Assembly: GCA_040509755.1 (NCBI GenBank)
Contig: JBEVKF010000023.1
Location: 9,676 to 73,675 of the forward strand
DNA from: JACVRW01 sp040509755
GTDB taxonomy: Bacteria > Actinomycetota > Thermoleophilia > Solirubrobacterales > Thermoleophilaceae
DNA: 64,000 nt
Reading direction: 5' to 3'
Both the position numbers and the translations under genes were made by a program. The notes beneath the pieces were generated by a model. That model made no database searches. It worked only from the letters and a program-made list of their open reading frames with translations, and was not told the DNA's origin. This document shows positions 32,803 to 40,935 of the stretch, piece by piece (positions within the stretch are counted from its first letter, which is position 1; every line of letters starts with the position of its first letter).

Positions 32803-33761
32803 GCGGCGCGGCGCAGCTCGTGGTCATTGGTTCGCTCAACACCGACCTGGTCGTGAGCGTCGGATCGCTGCCCGCACCGGGCGAGACCGTGACCGGCGGC
32901 TCGTTCGAGATGGCCGGCGGTGGCAAGGGCGCCAACCAGGCGGTTGCGGCCGCACGCGCCGGTACTTCGGTGGCGATCATCGGAGCCGTCGGGGCAGACG
33001 ACTTCGGGGCGCGTCTGATCGCAGAGCTCCTCACTGAGGGAGTCGACACCGCTGGGGTGACCGCAGTGCCGCGGGCCAGAACGGGGGTCGCCGGGATCGT
33101 GGTCGACGAGCAAGGCGAGAACCAGATCGCCGTGGCGTCAGGCGCGAACCATGAGCTGCGCCCGAGCGATGTGGAACAGGCATTCGAAGGGCTCGACCTT
33201 TCGCGCGCAAGGTGCGCGCTCTTCAGCTTCGAGGTCGAGGACAAGGTGGTGCTGGCCGGCGCCGCGCTTGCCGCCGAGCGCGGCATGGCGCTCGTGGTCA
33301 ACCCCGCGCCGGCGCGCCGGCTGCCGGCTGCTCTGGTCGAGCTTCGCCCCATGCTCGCTCCAAACCAGGGGGAGGCCGCCGAGTTGACGGGGCACGAGGA
33401 TCCGGCCGCCGCGGCCGGTGCCCTGGCGAAGAGGACCGAGGCCCCGGCGCTGGTCACGGCCGGCGCGCGCGGCGTGTTTGTTGCCGCGGACGAATGCGTC
33501 ACCCAGATTGAGCCTCCAACGGTGTCCGTGCGCGACACCACGGGCGCCGGGGACACATTCAACGGCGTACTCGCAGGTGGGGTGGCGCGCGGTTGGTCGC
33601 TCGACCGAGCAGCTCGCTGGGCGACGCTCGCAGCGGCGCACTCGGTCACGAAGTCCGGCGCCCGCGGCGGCATGCCCGGTGCGAGCGAAATCGAGGCCCT
33701 CGCCTCTAGAATTGACAGTAGTTATGGCAAGCAAGACTTGGGTTCTGGAGACGGGTACTAA
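32799..33761 (+). CDS. rbsK: Ribokinase
   Basis: 320-residue PfkB-family sugar kinase. Ribokinase signatures: LVVIGSLNTDLVVSVGSLPA, PGETVTGGSFEMAGGGKGAN for sugar binding, NPAPARRLPAALVELRPMLA, PNQGEAAELTG and the anion-hole/catalytic motif VRDTTGAGDTFNGVLAGGVA with the catalytic Asp. It should phosphorylate the ribose released by the preceding hydrolase to ribose-5-phosphate, a short nucleoside-salvage route. The start ATG overlaps the hydrolase stop. The last about 15 residues overlap the start of the next gene, and the tail is slightly longer than usual. Confidence 0.92.
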   Translation: MSGAAQLVVIGSLNTDLVVSVGSLPAPGETVTGGSFEMAGGGKGANQAVAAARAGTSVAIIGAVGADDFGARLIAELLTEGVDTAGVTAVPRARTGVAGIVVDEQGENQIAVASGANHELRPSDVEQAFEGLDLSRARCALFSFEVEDKVVLAGAALAAERGMALVVNPAPARRLPAALVELRPMLAPNQGEAAELTGHEDPAAAAGALAKRTEAPALVTAGARGVFVAADECVTQIEPPTVSVRDTTGAGDTFNGVLAGGVARGWSLDRAARWATLAAAHSVTKSGARGGMPGASEIEALASRIDSSYGKQDLGSGDGY

Positions 33762-34077
33762 GGGCACCGGGGCGAACGTGGTGCCTCTCGAGAAGGTGTT
33801 GGAGAAGCCGGAGCCGGCAGATCGCCCACGGCCGCGTGAACCGGTTCCTCGGCCCGAAAGCGACGCACCTGAAAAGCGTCCAGAGCGCGCGCCGCGGACG
33901 AGACAGCCGGTCGAGAGAACGACGAACCCGCTGCCACGGGGGCTGGTCCGCAAGCGGTCCACGGGCGAGATCGGCAAGGTCCAGGCTGTCGACGCCAAGG
34001 CCGGCACGGCGACCGTCCGCTGGCTCAAGCGGGGCGACGTGTCGACGGTCCCGCTTTCCGCCGTCACCCGCCGCTGA
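33724..34077 (+). CDS. Basic protein with an SH3/KOW-like C-terminus, function unknown
   Basis: 117 residues from ATG at 33724, overlapping the ribokinase gene by 38 bases. A conserved-looking N-terminus (KTWVLETGTKGTGANVVPLE) leads to a disordered proline- and arginine-rich middle (residues about 30-75). The last about 40 residues (GLVRKRSTGEIGKVQAVDAK, AGTATVRWLKRGDVSTVPLS) have the five-strand spacing of an SH3/KOW-type barrel. The high basic charge suggests nucleic-acid or polyphosphate contact. No function recognised; its place at the end of the CHAD-ParA operon is the main clue. A hairpin terminator follows at 34084. Confidence 0.7.
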   Translation: MASKTWVLETGTKGTGANVVPLEKVLEKPEPADRPRPREPVPRPESDAPEKRPERAPRTRQPVERTTNPLPRGLVRKRSTGEIGKVQAVDAKAGTATVRWLKRGDVSTVPLSAVTRR

Positions 34078-34083
34078 GGCAGA

Positions 34084-34120
34084 CCCGCCCGGGTGGCGAA
34101 TTCACACCCGCGCGGGCGGG
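34084..34120 (+). terminator. Hairpin terminator after the CHAD-ParA operon
   Basis: CCCGCCC (34084-34090) pairs with GGGCGGG (34114-34120), with an inner GGGTG/CACCC stem and a small bulge. It starts 7 bp after the last gene of the operon. No T-tract. Confidence 0.55.
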
Positions 34121-34188
34121 GCGTGCGCACGTAGTCGGAGGCGCGCCTTGCCGCCGGCCGCGTCGGCGGCTGCGATACTGCCGCGGCG

Positions 34189-34761
34189 ATGTCCCGAGCA
34201 GACGTTGCGTCGGAGAGCGCGCGTTTGCGCCGGCGGGCGGCCGCGCAGCGGATGCCCGAGGACCGGCTCGCCGCGCGAGCGCCGACGCTATACCGCTGGC
34301 TCTCCGCTGCTCTCTGGCTGCTCGTGGTGCGCCTCCCGCCACGCTCCCGCCTACGCCGCGCTCTGCTGCTGCGCACCTGCCTGCGCGCCTACGCCGCCTT
34401 CAACCGCCGGGACCTGCCCGTCTTCCTGAGCCTGTTCGACCCCGAGGTCGTCTACGACGTCTCGCGGGTGCGCGACTGGCCCGACCAGCAGAGCTTCCAC
34501 GGGCTGGCCGGCATCACCGAGATGGCACTGAACTGGTATGCCACTTGGGAGTTCTCGTTCGAGCTGCAGGAGCTGCGCGACCTCGGCCGCGACCGCTGCC
34601 TGCTGCTGAGCGAGTTCCGCATGACCGGCGTCGAGAGCGGAGTGCCGCTCGAGCACGTGTCGTGGGCGCAGATCGGGACGGCGCGACAGGGACGCTGGGT
34701 TCGGGTCGACAACTTCACCGACCGCGACGAGGCGCTCCGCGCCGCGGGACTGTCCTCGTAG
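34189..34761 (+). CDS. SnoaL-like / NTF2-fold protein with N-terminal helical extension
   Basis: 190 residues. The first about 55 are arginine-rich and contain a hydrophobic patch (YRWLSAALWLLVVRLPP) that could be amphipathic or a membrane anchor. Residues about 60-185 are the SnoaL-like domain: RAYAAFNRRDLPVFLSLFDP, VVYDVSRVRDWPDQQSFHGL, FELQELRDLGRDRCLLLSEF and the last strand with WVRVDNFTDRDEALRAAG. Function unknown. Single gene, bounded by a terminator upstream. Confidence 0.75.
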   Translation: MSRADVASESARLRRRAAAQRMPEDRLAARAPTLYRWLSAALWLLVVRLPPRSRLRRALLLRTCLRAYAAFNRRDLPVFLSLFDPEVVYDVSRVRDWPDQQSFHGLAGITEMALNWYATWEFSFELQELRDLGRDRCLLLSEFRMTGVESGVPLEHVSWAQIGTARQGRWVRVDNFTDRDEALRAAGLSS

Positions 34762-34938
34762 CCTCGAGGATCGATTGCCGGAGGCAAGCCACGAGCAGGC
34801 GGTTCGACGAGCAACCGTCTCCGCTCGGGTGCCTCAGACGCTGCTCATCCGCCCCTGCCTCGCACGACGGTCTGACTCGGCCCCCGGTCACCTATGGGGA
34901 CTCCAGCCTACGCCGACGCGGTGGTCGTCAGGGCGCTG

Positions 34939-35964
34939 CTATGCGTCTGGGGAGGCGGCTGTGGGCGCGGCCGCTTCGAGCATTTCGCGCAGCTGCTCTT
35001 CGGGCAATCCGAGCGGCAACACCAAATCGATGCTGTCGGCCCCCGCCTCGAGCCAGAGCCGGGCGGTGTCCGGCGCCTCTTCGTAGGTCCCCATCAGGGT
35101 GACCTCTCGAGCCAGCGGCTCCGCTGCCGCGGGCAGCCGCGGCGGTCCACCGCCACCGTTGGCTTCGAGCAGCGCGTCGGCCTCGCGCCCGAAGCCGAAG
35201 TGATCCCGGAGCATCCGCGGATAGAGCGGACCCATGCGCGTGAGGTACGCGAGCAGCCAACCGGCGGCGATCTGCCTGGCGGTCTCCTCGTCTTGGGCGA
35301 TCGCGAGCGGGACGCTGGCGGCAACCCGGGTCGAGGTCGGGCGCTCAGCAGCCGCCTCGCCCTCGGCCAGCAGGGCGCGACCGTCGGGGATTCTCGAGCG
35401 GGCCCAGAGGAAGGGCAGCCAGTCGTCCGCGAGCTCACCCGCCAGGCGGATGGAGGCCGGCGCAAGTGCCGCGAGGAGGATCGGGACGGGCTGTTCGGGC
35501 GGGGCGCCCAGCCGAAGCGGCCTGACGTGCTCTCGGTCGAGCGGCAGGCGAGAGCCCTCCAGCAGCGCCCTGACAGCGAGGAGCGTGGCCCGCAGACGAT
35601 CGACCGGGTGCTGCCAGGTAATGCCGTGCAGGCCCTCGACGAGTGGAGGGCTGCTTGCGCCGAGGCCGAGCGCGAAGCGGCCGTCGGACGCCCGTTGCAG
35701 ACTCGCCGCGGCCATGGCGATCGCCGCCGGCGTGCGACTCCAGACCGGGAGCACGGTCGTCGCGAGCCCGATGCGAGAGGTGACTCCGGCGATCTGCGCG
35801 AGCAGCACGACGGCGTCGTGGGTCCAACCCTCGGCGGTGCCGAAACGGGAATAGCCGAGCTGCTCGGCAGCCACGGCGAGGCGGATCGTCGCCTCGCCAT
35901 CGGTCTGGAACGGTGTGACGCCGGCGCCGACGCTAGAACCGCGGGGATCGTCGAGCTCCGTCAA
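34939..35964 (-). CDS. LLM-class F420-dependent oxidoreductase
   Basis: 341 residues of the luciferase-like monooxygenase superfamily, F420-dependent branch: LAVAAEQLGYSRFGTAEGWT, GVTSRIGLATTVLPVWSRTP, ASLQRASDGRFALGLGASSP, VPILLAALAPASIRLAGELA and DDWLPFLWAR. It should use reduced or oxidised F420 on an unknown substrate. The N-terminus is taken as TTG at 35964, one base after the stop of the delta-60 repeat gene (TGAGTTG), which makes the two genes overlapping neighbours in the same direction. The C-terminal quarter (about residues 250-341) is less conserved. Confidence 0.85.
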   Translation of the reverse strand: MTELDDPRGSSVGAGVTPFQTDGEATIRLAVAAEQLGYSRFGTAEGWTHDAVVLLAQIAGVTSRIGLATTVLPVWSRTPAAIAMAAASLQRASDGRFALGLGASSPPLVEGLHGITWQHPVDRLRATLLAVRALLEGSRLPLDREHVRPLRLGAPPEQPVPILLAALAPASIRLAGELADDWLPFLWARSRIPDGRALLAEGEAAAERPTSTRVAASVPLAIAQDEETARQIAAGWLLAYLTRMGPLYPRMLRDHFGFGREADALLEANGGGGPPRLPAAAEPLAREVTLMGTYEEAPDTARLWLEAGADSIDLVLPLGLPEEQLREMLEAAAPTAASPDA

Positions 35965-35965
35965 C

Positions 35966-37105
35966 TCAGCCCACCAGCCGCGCCACCGCGAAGTCGTCGC
36001 CGCCCGTCCTCTGCCCGGCCACGACGATCCGGCCGTTCGGCTGGAGCGCGACCGCGTTGCCGAACGTGGCGACCCCGAAGTCGACGGTCGCCTTCCCGGC
36101 GGCGCCGAACGTGGAGTCCGGCGATCCGTTGGAGTTGAGGCGCGCGACCGCGACCTCCTCGTCGGCCTGCGTGTAGCCGCCGACGACGATCTTGCCGTCC
36201 GGCTGAAGAACGACATCGTGGGCGAGGTCGGCGAGCGACCCGAAGTCGATGGTCGCCGTGCCGTCTCCGTCGAACGTCGTGTCGAGCGAACCGTTTCGAT
36301 TCAGGCGCGTGACGGTCATCATCGCGCTTCCGCTCGCATTGCCCACGACGACGATCCGACGGTCCGGCTGTACCAGCACGGCGTTCGCGCTGCCGCCCCC
36401 CGGCAGCGTCACGCGGCCATCGCCGTCGAAGTCCGGGTCGAGCGCGCCGCTCGCCCGCAGCCGCGCGACCACGGCGCCGGCGGCTGACGAACGGCCGGCC
36501 ACGAGGATGCGCCCGTTGGCCTGCCGCGCCATCGCGAGGCCGAAGTCGTCGCCGCCGAGGTCGACCGGGGCCTTCCCGCCGGTGCCGAACGTCGTGTCCA
36601 GCGCCCCGTTCGCGTTCAGGCGCGCGACCTGGATGTTCCCGCCTTCGGGCCCCGAGAAGCCGCCGAGCAGGATCTTGCCGTTCGGGAGCACGAGCACGGC
36701 CGAGGCGCGGCTGAGCGCGCCCCAGCTGAAGGTCATCTTGCCGTCGCCGGAGAACGTGGTGTCGAGGGAGCCGTTGGGGTTCACGCGCGCGACGGCGACC
36801 CGCAGGTCCGAGGCCCCCGCGAGCACGATCTTGCCGTCCGGCTGCAATGCCGCGCCCTGGGTGGACTCGTTGGCACCGCCGAAGTCGATCACGCGCTTCC
36901 CGGCCGATCCGAACGTGGCATCGAGCGCGCCGTTGGTGCGCAGGCGAGCGACGCAGAAGGAGCTCGCGGGACCACCGTCGCCGGCGACGACGATCCTCCC
37001 GTTGGGCTGCACCAGCACCGCGCGCGCGGCGTCGGTACCACCGAAGTCGATCGCCCTCTTCCCGTCGCCGTCGAAGCTCGTATCCAGGTCACCAGGGGCG
37101 GCCAT
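35966..37105 (-). CDS. Delta-60 repeat beta-propeller protein
   Basis: 379 residues made almost entirely of seven repeats of about 50-55 residues: each holds LDTTFdGDGK-type, then V-L-QPNGRIVVAG and VARLNxNGS, e.g. DLDTSFDGDGKRAIDFGG and AVLVQPNGRIVVAGDGG. This is the delta-60/NHL-like repeat and predicts a seven-bladed propeller. Relatives are large secreted proteins, but this one begins MAAPGDLDTSF right at the first repeat, with no signal peptide, so it is cytosolic or its export signal lies upstream of the called start; a frame extension to 37165 adds no signal peptide. Lies directly upstream of the LLM gene. Confidence 0.88.
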   Translation of the reverse strand: MAAPGDLDTSFDGDGKRAIDFGGTDAARAVLVQPNGRIVVAGDGGPASSFCVARLRTNGALDATFGSAGKRVIDFGGANESTQGAALQPDGKIVLAGASDLRVAVARVNPNGSLDTTFSGDGKMTFSWGALSRASAVLVLPNGKILLGGFSGPEGGNIQVARLNANGALDTTFGTGGKAPVDLGGDDFGLAMARQANGRILVAGRSSAAGAVVARLRASGALDPDFDGDGRVTLPGGGSANAVLVQPDRRIVVVGNASGSAMMTVTRLNRNGSLDTTFDGDGTATIDFGSLADLAHDVVLQPDGKIVVGGYTQADEEVAVARLNSNGSPDSTFGAAGKATVDFGVATFGNAVALQPNGRIVVAGQRTGGDDFAVARLVG

Positions 37106-37118
37106 GCGGCGAGCGTAC

Positions 37119-37571
37119 CTAGAGCTCGAGCCGAAGCAACACCTCGTCGTCAAAGACGATCTCACCGGTTTGCTGAAAGCCGTAGCGCTCGTAGAAGGTG
37201 ATCGGGCTGCCCTCGCCCTGGCCGGCGCTCGTGCTCAGCACCTCGACCCCGGGCCGCCCCCGGAAGTACTCGACGATCAGGTCGAGCGTCGCGGTGCCGA
37301 AGCCTTTGCCCTGGTAGCGCTCGTCGATGAGCAGCTTCCAGAGGTAGTGCGGGATGTAACCCGGGCCGGCGACCTCGTCGCTGATCATCACGAACCCGAC
37401 CGGCTTGTCCTCGGCATAGACAGCCCAGTAGAGGGCGCGACCGTCCGCCTCTGCGGCGGCTTCGAGCAACGAGTCGGCGACGCCGCTGACGAACTGCTCC
37501 TGGCTTTGCGATACGCGCAGAGCCTCGACGGCATGCCGGTTCGATTGGTTGAGCGGACGAAGCGAAACCAC
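37119..37571 (-). CDS. GNAT family N-acetyltransferase (diamine-acetyltransferase-like)
   Basis: 150 residues. The acetyl-CoA-binding motif A reads LLIDERYQGKGFGTATLDLI, with the preceding VGFVMISDEVAGP strand and the C-terminal SPITFYERYGFQQTGEIVFD. The pattern is close to BltD/PaiA-type spermidine or diamine acetyltransferases, but substrate specificity is inference. ATG at 37571; the big LuxR regulator gene ends 9 bp upstream (37581), so the two may be one operon. Confidence 0.85.
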   Translation of the reverse strand: MVSLRPLNQSNRHAVEALRVSQSQEQFVSGVADSLLEAAAEADGRALYWAVYAEDKPVGFVMISDEVAGPGYIPHYLWKLLIDERYQGKGFGTATLDLIVEYFRGRPGVEVLSTSAGQGEGSPITFYERYGFQQTGEIVFDDEVLLRLEL

Positions 37572-37580
37572 GCGCGGACC

Positions 37581-40442
37581 CTAGGCGAGCAAGCCCAGCT
37601 CGCCGGCCTTGGCCGCGGCCTCGGTGCGCGACCGGCAACGCAGTTTGGTGAGGATGTTGCGTACGTGCATGTCCACCGTGCGCGTGCTGAGCACGAGCTC
37701 GCCGGCGATCTCGCGGTTGGTGCAACCGGAGGCCACGAATCGCATTACCTCGAGCTCGCGGCGGGAGAGACCGGCGTTCTCGTGCGCGGCCGCCGCGCGC
37801 CGTCCGAGTCGTAGCTCCACCGACTCCCCGAGCCGGGCGATCTCGCGGGCCGCCTCGGCGGCCAGCGGCGCGGCGCCGAGGCGGCGCGCCGTGAGGTGCG
37901 CCTGGCTGAGCCGCTCGATCGCCACGTCGCGCTGACCCGACGCGGCCAGCGCGACGCCTGCACGTAGTTGGATCTGCGCTCGCTCGAACGGGATCTCGAG
38001 GCTCGCGTGAAGCTCGACCGCGCGACCGAGCTGCTCCGCGGCGGCATCCGGATCGCCCTCTGCGAGGGCCGTCTCGCCGAGTGCGTGCGCGAGCGCAGCC
38101 AACGCGTCCAGATGACCCGTCGCGGCCGCGATGCTCGATAGCGCCTCGGCGCAGGCGCGCGCCTCGCCGAGCGAGCCATGGCGGGCAAAAAAGCACGATG
38201 CCCAGCGCAGGGCCCATACCGCGTAGTGATGGTCGTCACTCCGCGCCCAGCGCTCCAACAGTGAGCGGCAATGCGCGTGGGCGTGGTCGACGTGGCCCTC
38301 GTGCTCCTCCACCATGGCGAGCACAGCGGCGCTGTCTACCGCCATCGAGAGCAGGTCGATACGCGAGGCCGTGTTGAGGCACTGGACGAGCAACGGCCGT
38401 GCTGCCGACCACTCGCCGCGGAAGGCGTGGATCGATCCGAGAATGCCGTCCGCCACCACCGTGTCCACCGCGCTCGCGCCGGGGAAGCGCAGCTCGTGCG
38501 AGAGCTCGCCGGCGCGCTCCCAATCGCCAAGCTCGCGCAGCACGTACGCCATGCAGCTGAGGCAGGCGTGCTCCAGGTCGTCGGCTCCGCTCGCCTGGCA
38601 GAAGCCAACGGCGGTGGACAGAGCGTCGCGTGCGCCCCCGTAGTCCCCCGCGATCTCGTGCGCCGTGCCGAGCCGCTGATAGACCTCAGCCGCCACGAGG
38701 GTGAGCTCGTGCTCGAGCGCCAGGGAAAGGCCCGCCCTGAGCGTCTCCATCCCTTCATCGAATTCCCCGCCCTGCACACGCGCGAGCCCCTCAAGCCCGA
38801 GGGCCCGCGCGCGCAGATCGGTGCGCTCCGCACGTGCGGCCTCCTCACCGGCGCGGCGTGTGAGCTCCCGGGCGTCGGCGTGGTTGCCCGCGCCGCGCAG
38901 GTAGTTCGCAGCGATCAGTCGTTCGGCCGCGGCTTCGCCGGGGAAGCCGTTCGCGGCGAAGGCGTCGGCCGCGACGCGCCGAGCGGTCAGCGCCCGCTCG
39001 CGGTCGCCCTGGAGCGCGTAGATCGCTGCCAAGCAGTGCTCGGCGTCGGCAAGGGCACGACCGGCACCCTCGGAGCGACGTGCCGCAACGACCTCGCGCT
39101 GCGCGCGAGCGGCCTCGGTAAGCTCGCCCGAGAGCTCAGCGAAGCGCGCGTGTCGCTCGAGCACCTCTATCCGTTCAGCGCCGCGTTCCCCCTCGGGCCA
39201 GAGATCGAGGGCCTGGCGACCGAGACGCGCGGCGTCGCGGTAAGCGTGGACGGCCGAGCGCTCCCCGACCGCGCGCACCAGCGAGTCGAGCGCACGTGAA
39301 CCGTCGCGAGCCGCGAGCCAGTGCGCAGCCACCTCGGCTTGGCTGCCGTCGCGCGCCTCGAGGGCGACGGCGAGGTCGCGGTGGAGCGAACGTCGTCGCA
39401 GCCAGGGTATGTCTTCGTAGATGGCGTCGCGCGCGAGCGGGTGCCGGAAGGCGGCGCGCCCAGGCTCGAGTTCCGCGATCAGGCCAGTGCTGACGAGCTC
39501 GTCGAGGCCCGCCTCCCAGCCGAGAGCGGCCACCAGCTCGATGTCGAAGCGGGCGCCCGCCACCGAGGCGCCTTCCGCGGTCGCACGAGCTTGGCCCGAC
39601 AGGTCGCCGGCCTGCAGGAGGACGGCATCGCGGATCGTCTGCGGCAGCGGCACGTCGGCATCGAGCGCCAGCTCGAGGCCCTCGTCCCCGGGTCGCAATC
39701 TCCCTCCAGATTCGAGCGCTCCGGCGAGTTCCTCGACGAAGAAGGGGATGCCCCCGGTCCGGTCGTACAGCGTTCCTGCGAGTCGCGGGGAGGGGCCGCC
39801 GCCAAGCACTCGCTCGGCCAGCTCCGCGGTGCCCTGCGCGGTAAGCGGCTCGAGCACCAGCTCGCGAAGCGTGTGGTTTCGGCGCAGGTCGTTGCGCAGC
39901 CGCCTGAGCTGATGTGCGCGCGGGATCTCGTCCGAGCGATAGGCCCCGACCATGAGCATGGGCAGCTCGCGCAGAGGAGCCACGAGCGCGGCGAGCAGCT
40001 CGAGCGTGGCGTCGTCGGACCACTGGAGGTCGTCGAGAAGCACCACTGCCGGCCGCTCGGCCGCCACCGTGGCGAGACCGCAGCGGATCGCCTCGAACAG
40101 CGTGGCTCGATCGCCCTCCTCGATCGCTTCGCCGAGTTCCGGAAGCAGCAACGCCAGATGCGAGCGCAGCGGACCGCAACCCGACAGCCCGCCAGGCACC
40201 GCACGCATGAACCCGCGCAGGGCGGTGGTAACCGCTTCGTAGGCAGGCGCCCCCGGGCGCGACGTGCCGCGCAGGAAGTGAGCGTCCGCGGACTCGAGGA
40301 CCTCCTCGGCGAAGCGCGTCTTGCCCACGCCCGCTTCGCCCGCCAACAGCACCAGTGAGCCGCGCCCCTCGAGCGACTCCCTCAGCACCGGTTCCAGCCA
40401 GGCCCGCTCGGCTTCACGCTCGATCAGGGCTCCGCGGCTCAT
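37581..40442 (-). CDS. Large AAA-ATPase LuxR regulator (LAL/MalT-like)
   Basis: 953 residues. N-terminal ATPase: Walker A LLAGEAGVGKTRFAEEV (residues 32-48), Walker B RPAVVLLDDLQWSDDATLEL, sensor region LMVGAYRSDEIPRAHQLRRL. The middle (about 380-860) is a long TPR-like helical array, e.g. AAEVYQRLGTAHEIAGDYGG. The C-terminal LuxR HTH is LSRRELEVMRFVASGCTNRE, then IAGELVLSTRTVDMHVRNIL. LAL regulators are usually activated by a small ligand and ATP; targets unknown. It lies upstream of the GNAT gene in the same direction. The start ATG at 40442 gives the standard N-terminus (ALIEREAERAWLEPVL). Confidence 0.92.
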   Translation of the reverse strand: MSRGALIEREAERAWLEPVLRESLEGRGSLVLLAGEAGVGKTRFAEEVLESADAHFLRGTSRPGAPAYEAVTTALRGFMRAVPGGLSGCGPLRSHLALLLPELGEAIEEGDRATLFEAIRCGLATVAAERPAVVLLDDLQWSDDATLELLAALVAPLRELPMLMVGAYRSDEIPRAHQLRRLRNDLRRNHTLRELVLEPLTAQGTAELAERVLGGGPSPRLAGTLYDRTGGIPFFVEELAGALESGGRLRPGDEGLELALDADVPLPQTIRDAVLLQAGDLSGQARATAEGASVAGARFDIELVAALGWEAGLDELVSTGLIAELEPGRAAFRHPLARDAIYEDIPWLRRRSLHRDLAVALEARDGSQAEVAAHWLAARDGSRALDSLVRAVGERSAVHAYRDAARLGRQALDLWPEGERGAERIEVLERHARFAELSGELTEAARAQREVVAARRSEGAGRALADAEHCLAAIYALQGDRERALTARRVAADAFAANGFPGEAAAERLIAANYLRGAGNHADARELTRRAGEEAARAERTDLRARALGLEGLARVQGGEFDEGMETLRAGLSLALEHELTLVAAEVYQRLGTAHEIAGDYGGARDALSTAVGFCQASGADDLEHACLSCMAYVLRELGDWERAGELSHELRFPGASAVDTVVADGILGSIHAFRGEWSAARPLLVQCLNTASRIDLLSMAVDSAAVLAMVEEHEGHVDHAHAHCRSLLERWARSDDHHYAVWALRWASCFFARHGSLGEARACAEALSSIAAATGHLDALAALAHALGETALAEGDPDAAAEQLGRAVELHASLEIPFERAQIQLRAGVALAASGQRDVAIERLSQAHLTARRLGAAPLAAEAAREIARLGESVELRLGRRAAAAHENAGLSRRELEVMRFVASGCTNREIAGELVLSTRTVDMHVRNILTKLRCRSRTEAAAKAGELGLLA

Positions 40443-40460
40443 CGGGTCAGTCTAGATCGA

Positions 40461-40491
40461 GGCTCGCCCGACCCCCGCGGCCGGGCGAGCC
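40461..40491 (-). terminator. Hairpin terminator behind the DUF4242 gene
   Basis: GGCTCGCCCG (40461-40470) and CGGGCGAGCC (40482-40491) form a perfect 10-bp stem with an 11-base loop. It lies 8 bp after the stop of the DUF4242 gene and before the LuxR regulator start, so it separates the two transcription units. Confidence 0.65.
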
Positions 40492-40499
40492 CCTCACTT

Positions 40500-40784
40500 C
40501 TAGCGGGGGAGGTCCCGCGGTCCCGTGCTGTCGAACACCGAGGCGACCTCGACCACGAGGTTGGCGGGGAAGCCACCGACGCGCGCGTGCTCTTTGATCA
40601 CCTCGGCGTTCTCGGCCTGGTGAACGCAGTACACCTTGTCGCCCGCGACGTAGCTGTGCAGCCACTTGTAGGGCTTGTTGAGCGACGCCACTGCGTCGTT
40701 GGAGGTGCTGGTGACCCCGCGCAGCTCCTCGTGGGTGAGCTGACCGGCGCCGGGAATCTCGCGCTCGATGAGGTAGGTCTTCAC
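40500..40784 (-). CDS. DUF4242 (SCO4226-like, possible nickel-binding) protein
   Basis: 94 residues from GTG at 40784, supported by AAGGAG seven bases upstream. The sequence VKTYLIEREIPGAGQLTHEE, LNKPYKWLHSYVAGDKVYCV and HQAENAEVIKEHARVGGFPA is characteristic of the DUF4242 family, whose Streptomyces member SCO4226 has been described as a nickel-binding protein. His residues in YKWLHSYV and in VIKEHARVGG are the probable ligands. Small dimeric ferredoxin-like fold. Whether it relates to the [NiFe]-hydrogenase at the end of the window is speculation; the genes are 19 kb apart. Confidence 0.85.
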   Translation of the reverse strand: MKTYLIEREIPGAGQLTHEELRGVTSTSNDAVASLNKPYKWLHSYVAGDKVYCVHQAENAEVIKEHARVGGFPANLVVEVASVFDSTGPRDLPR

Positions 40785-40935
40785 TGTGGTGCTCCTTTCA
40801 GGAGTTGATCGGTTCCAGTGAGGACCGTATGGGGGCCGGCGCCGCGCCGCCTCCGCTGAACCACCGTAGTTTTTCGTCGGCATTGCCGTAATCCCGGGTT
40901 GCCCGCACGGGGCAAGGCGTCAGATGGCGCGTGGG

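Noticed and set aside
40500..40784. Direct link of the DUF4242 protein to hydrogenase nickel supply
   Set aside because: The genes are 19 kb apart with many unrelated genes between; only family-level nickel-binding knowledge supports it.
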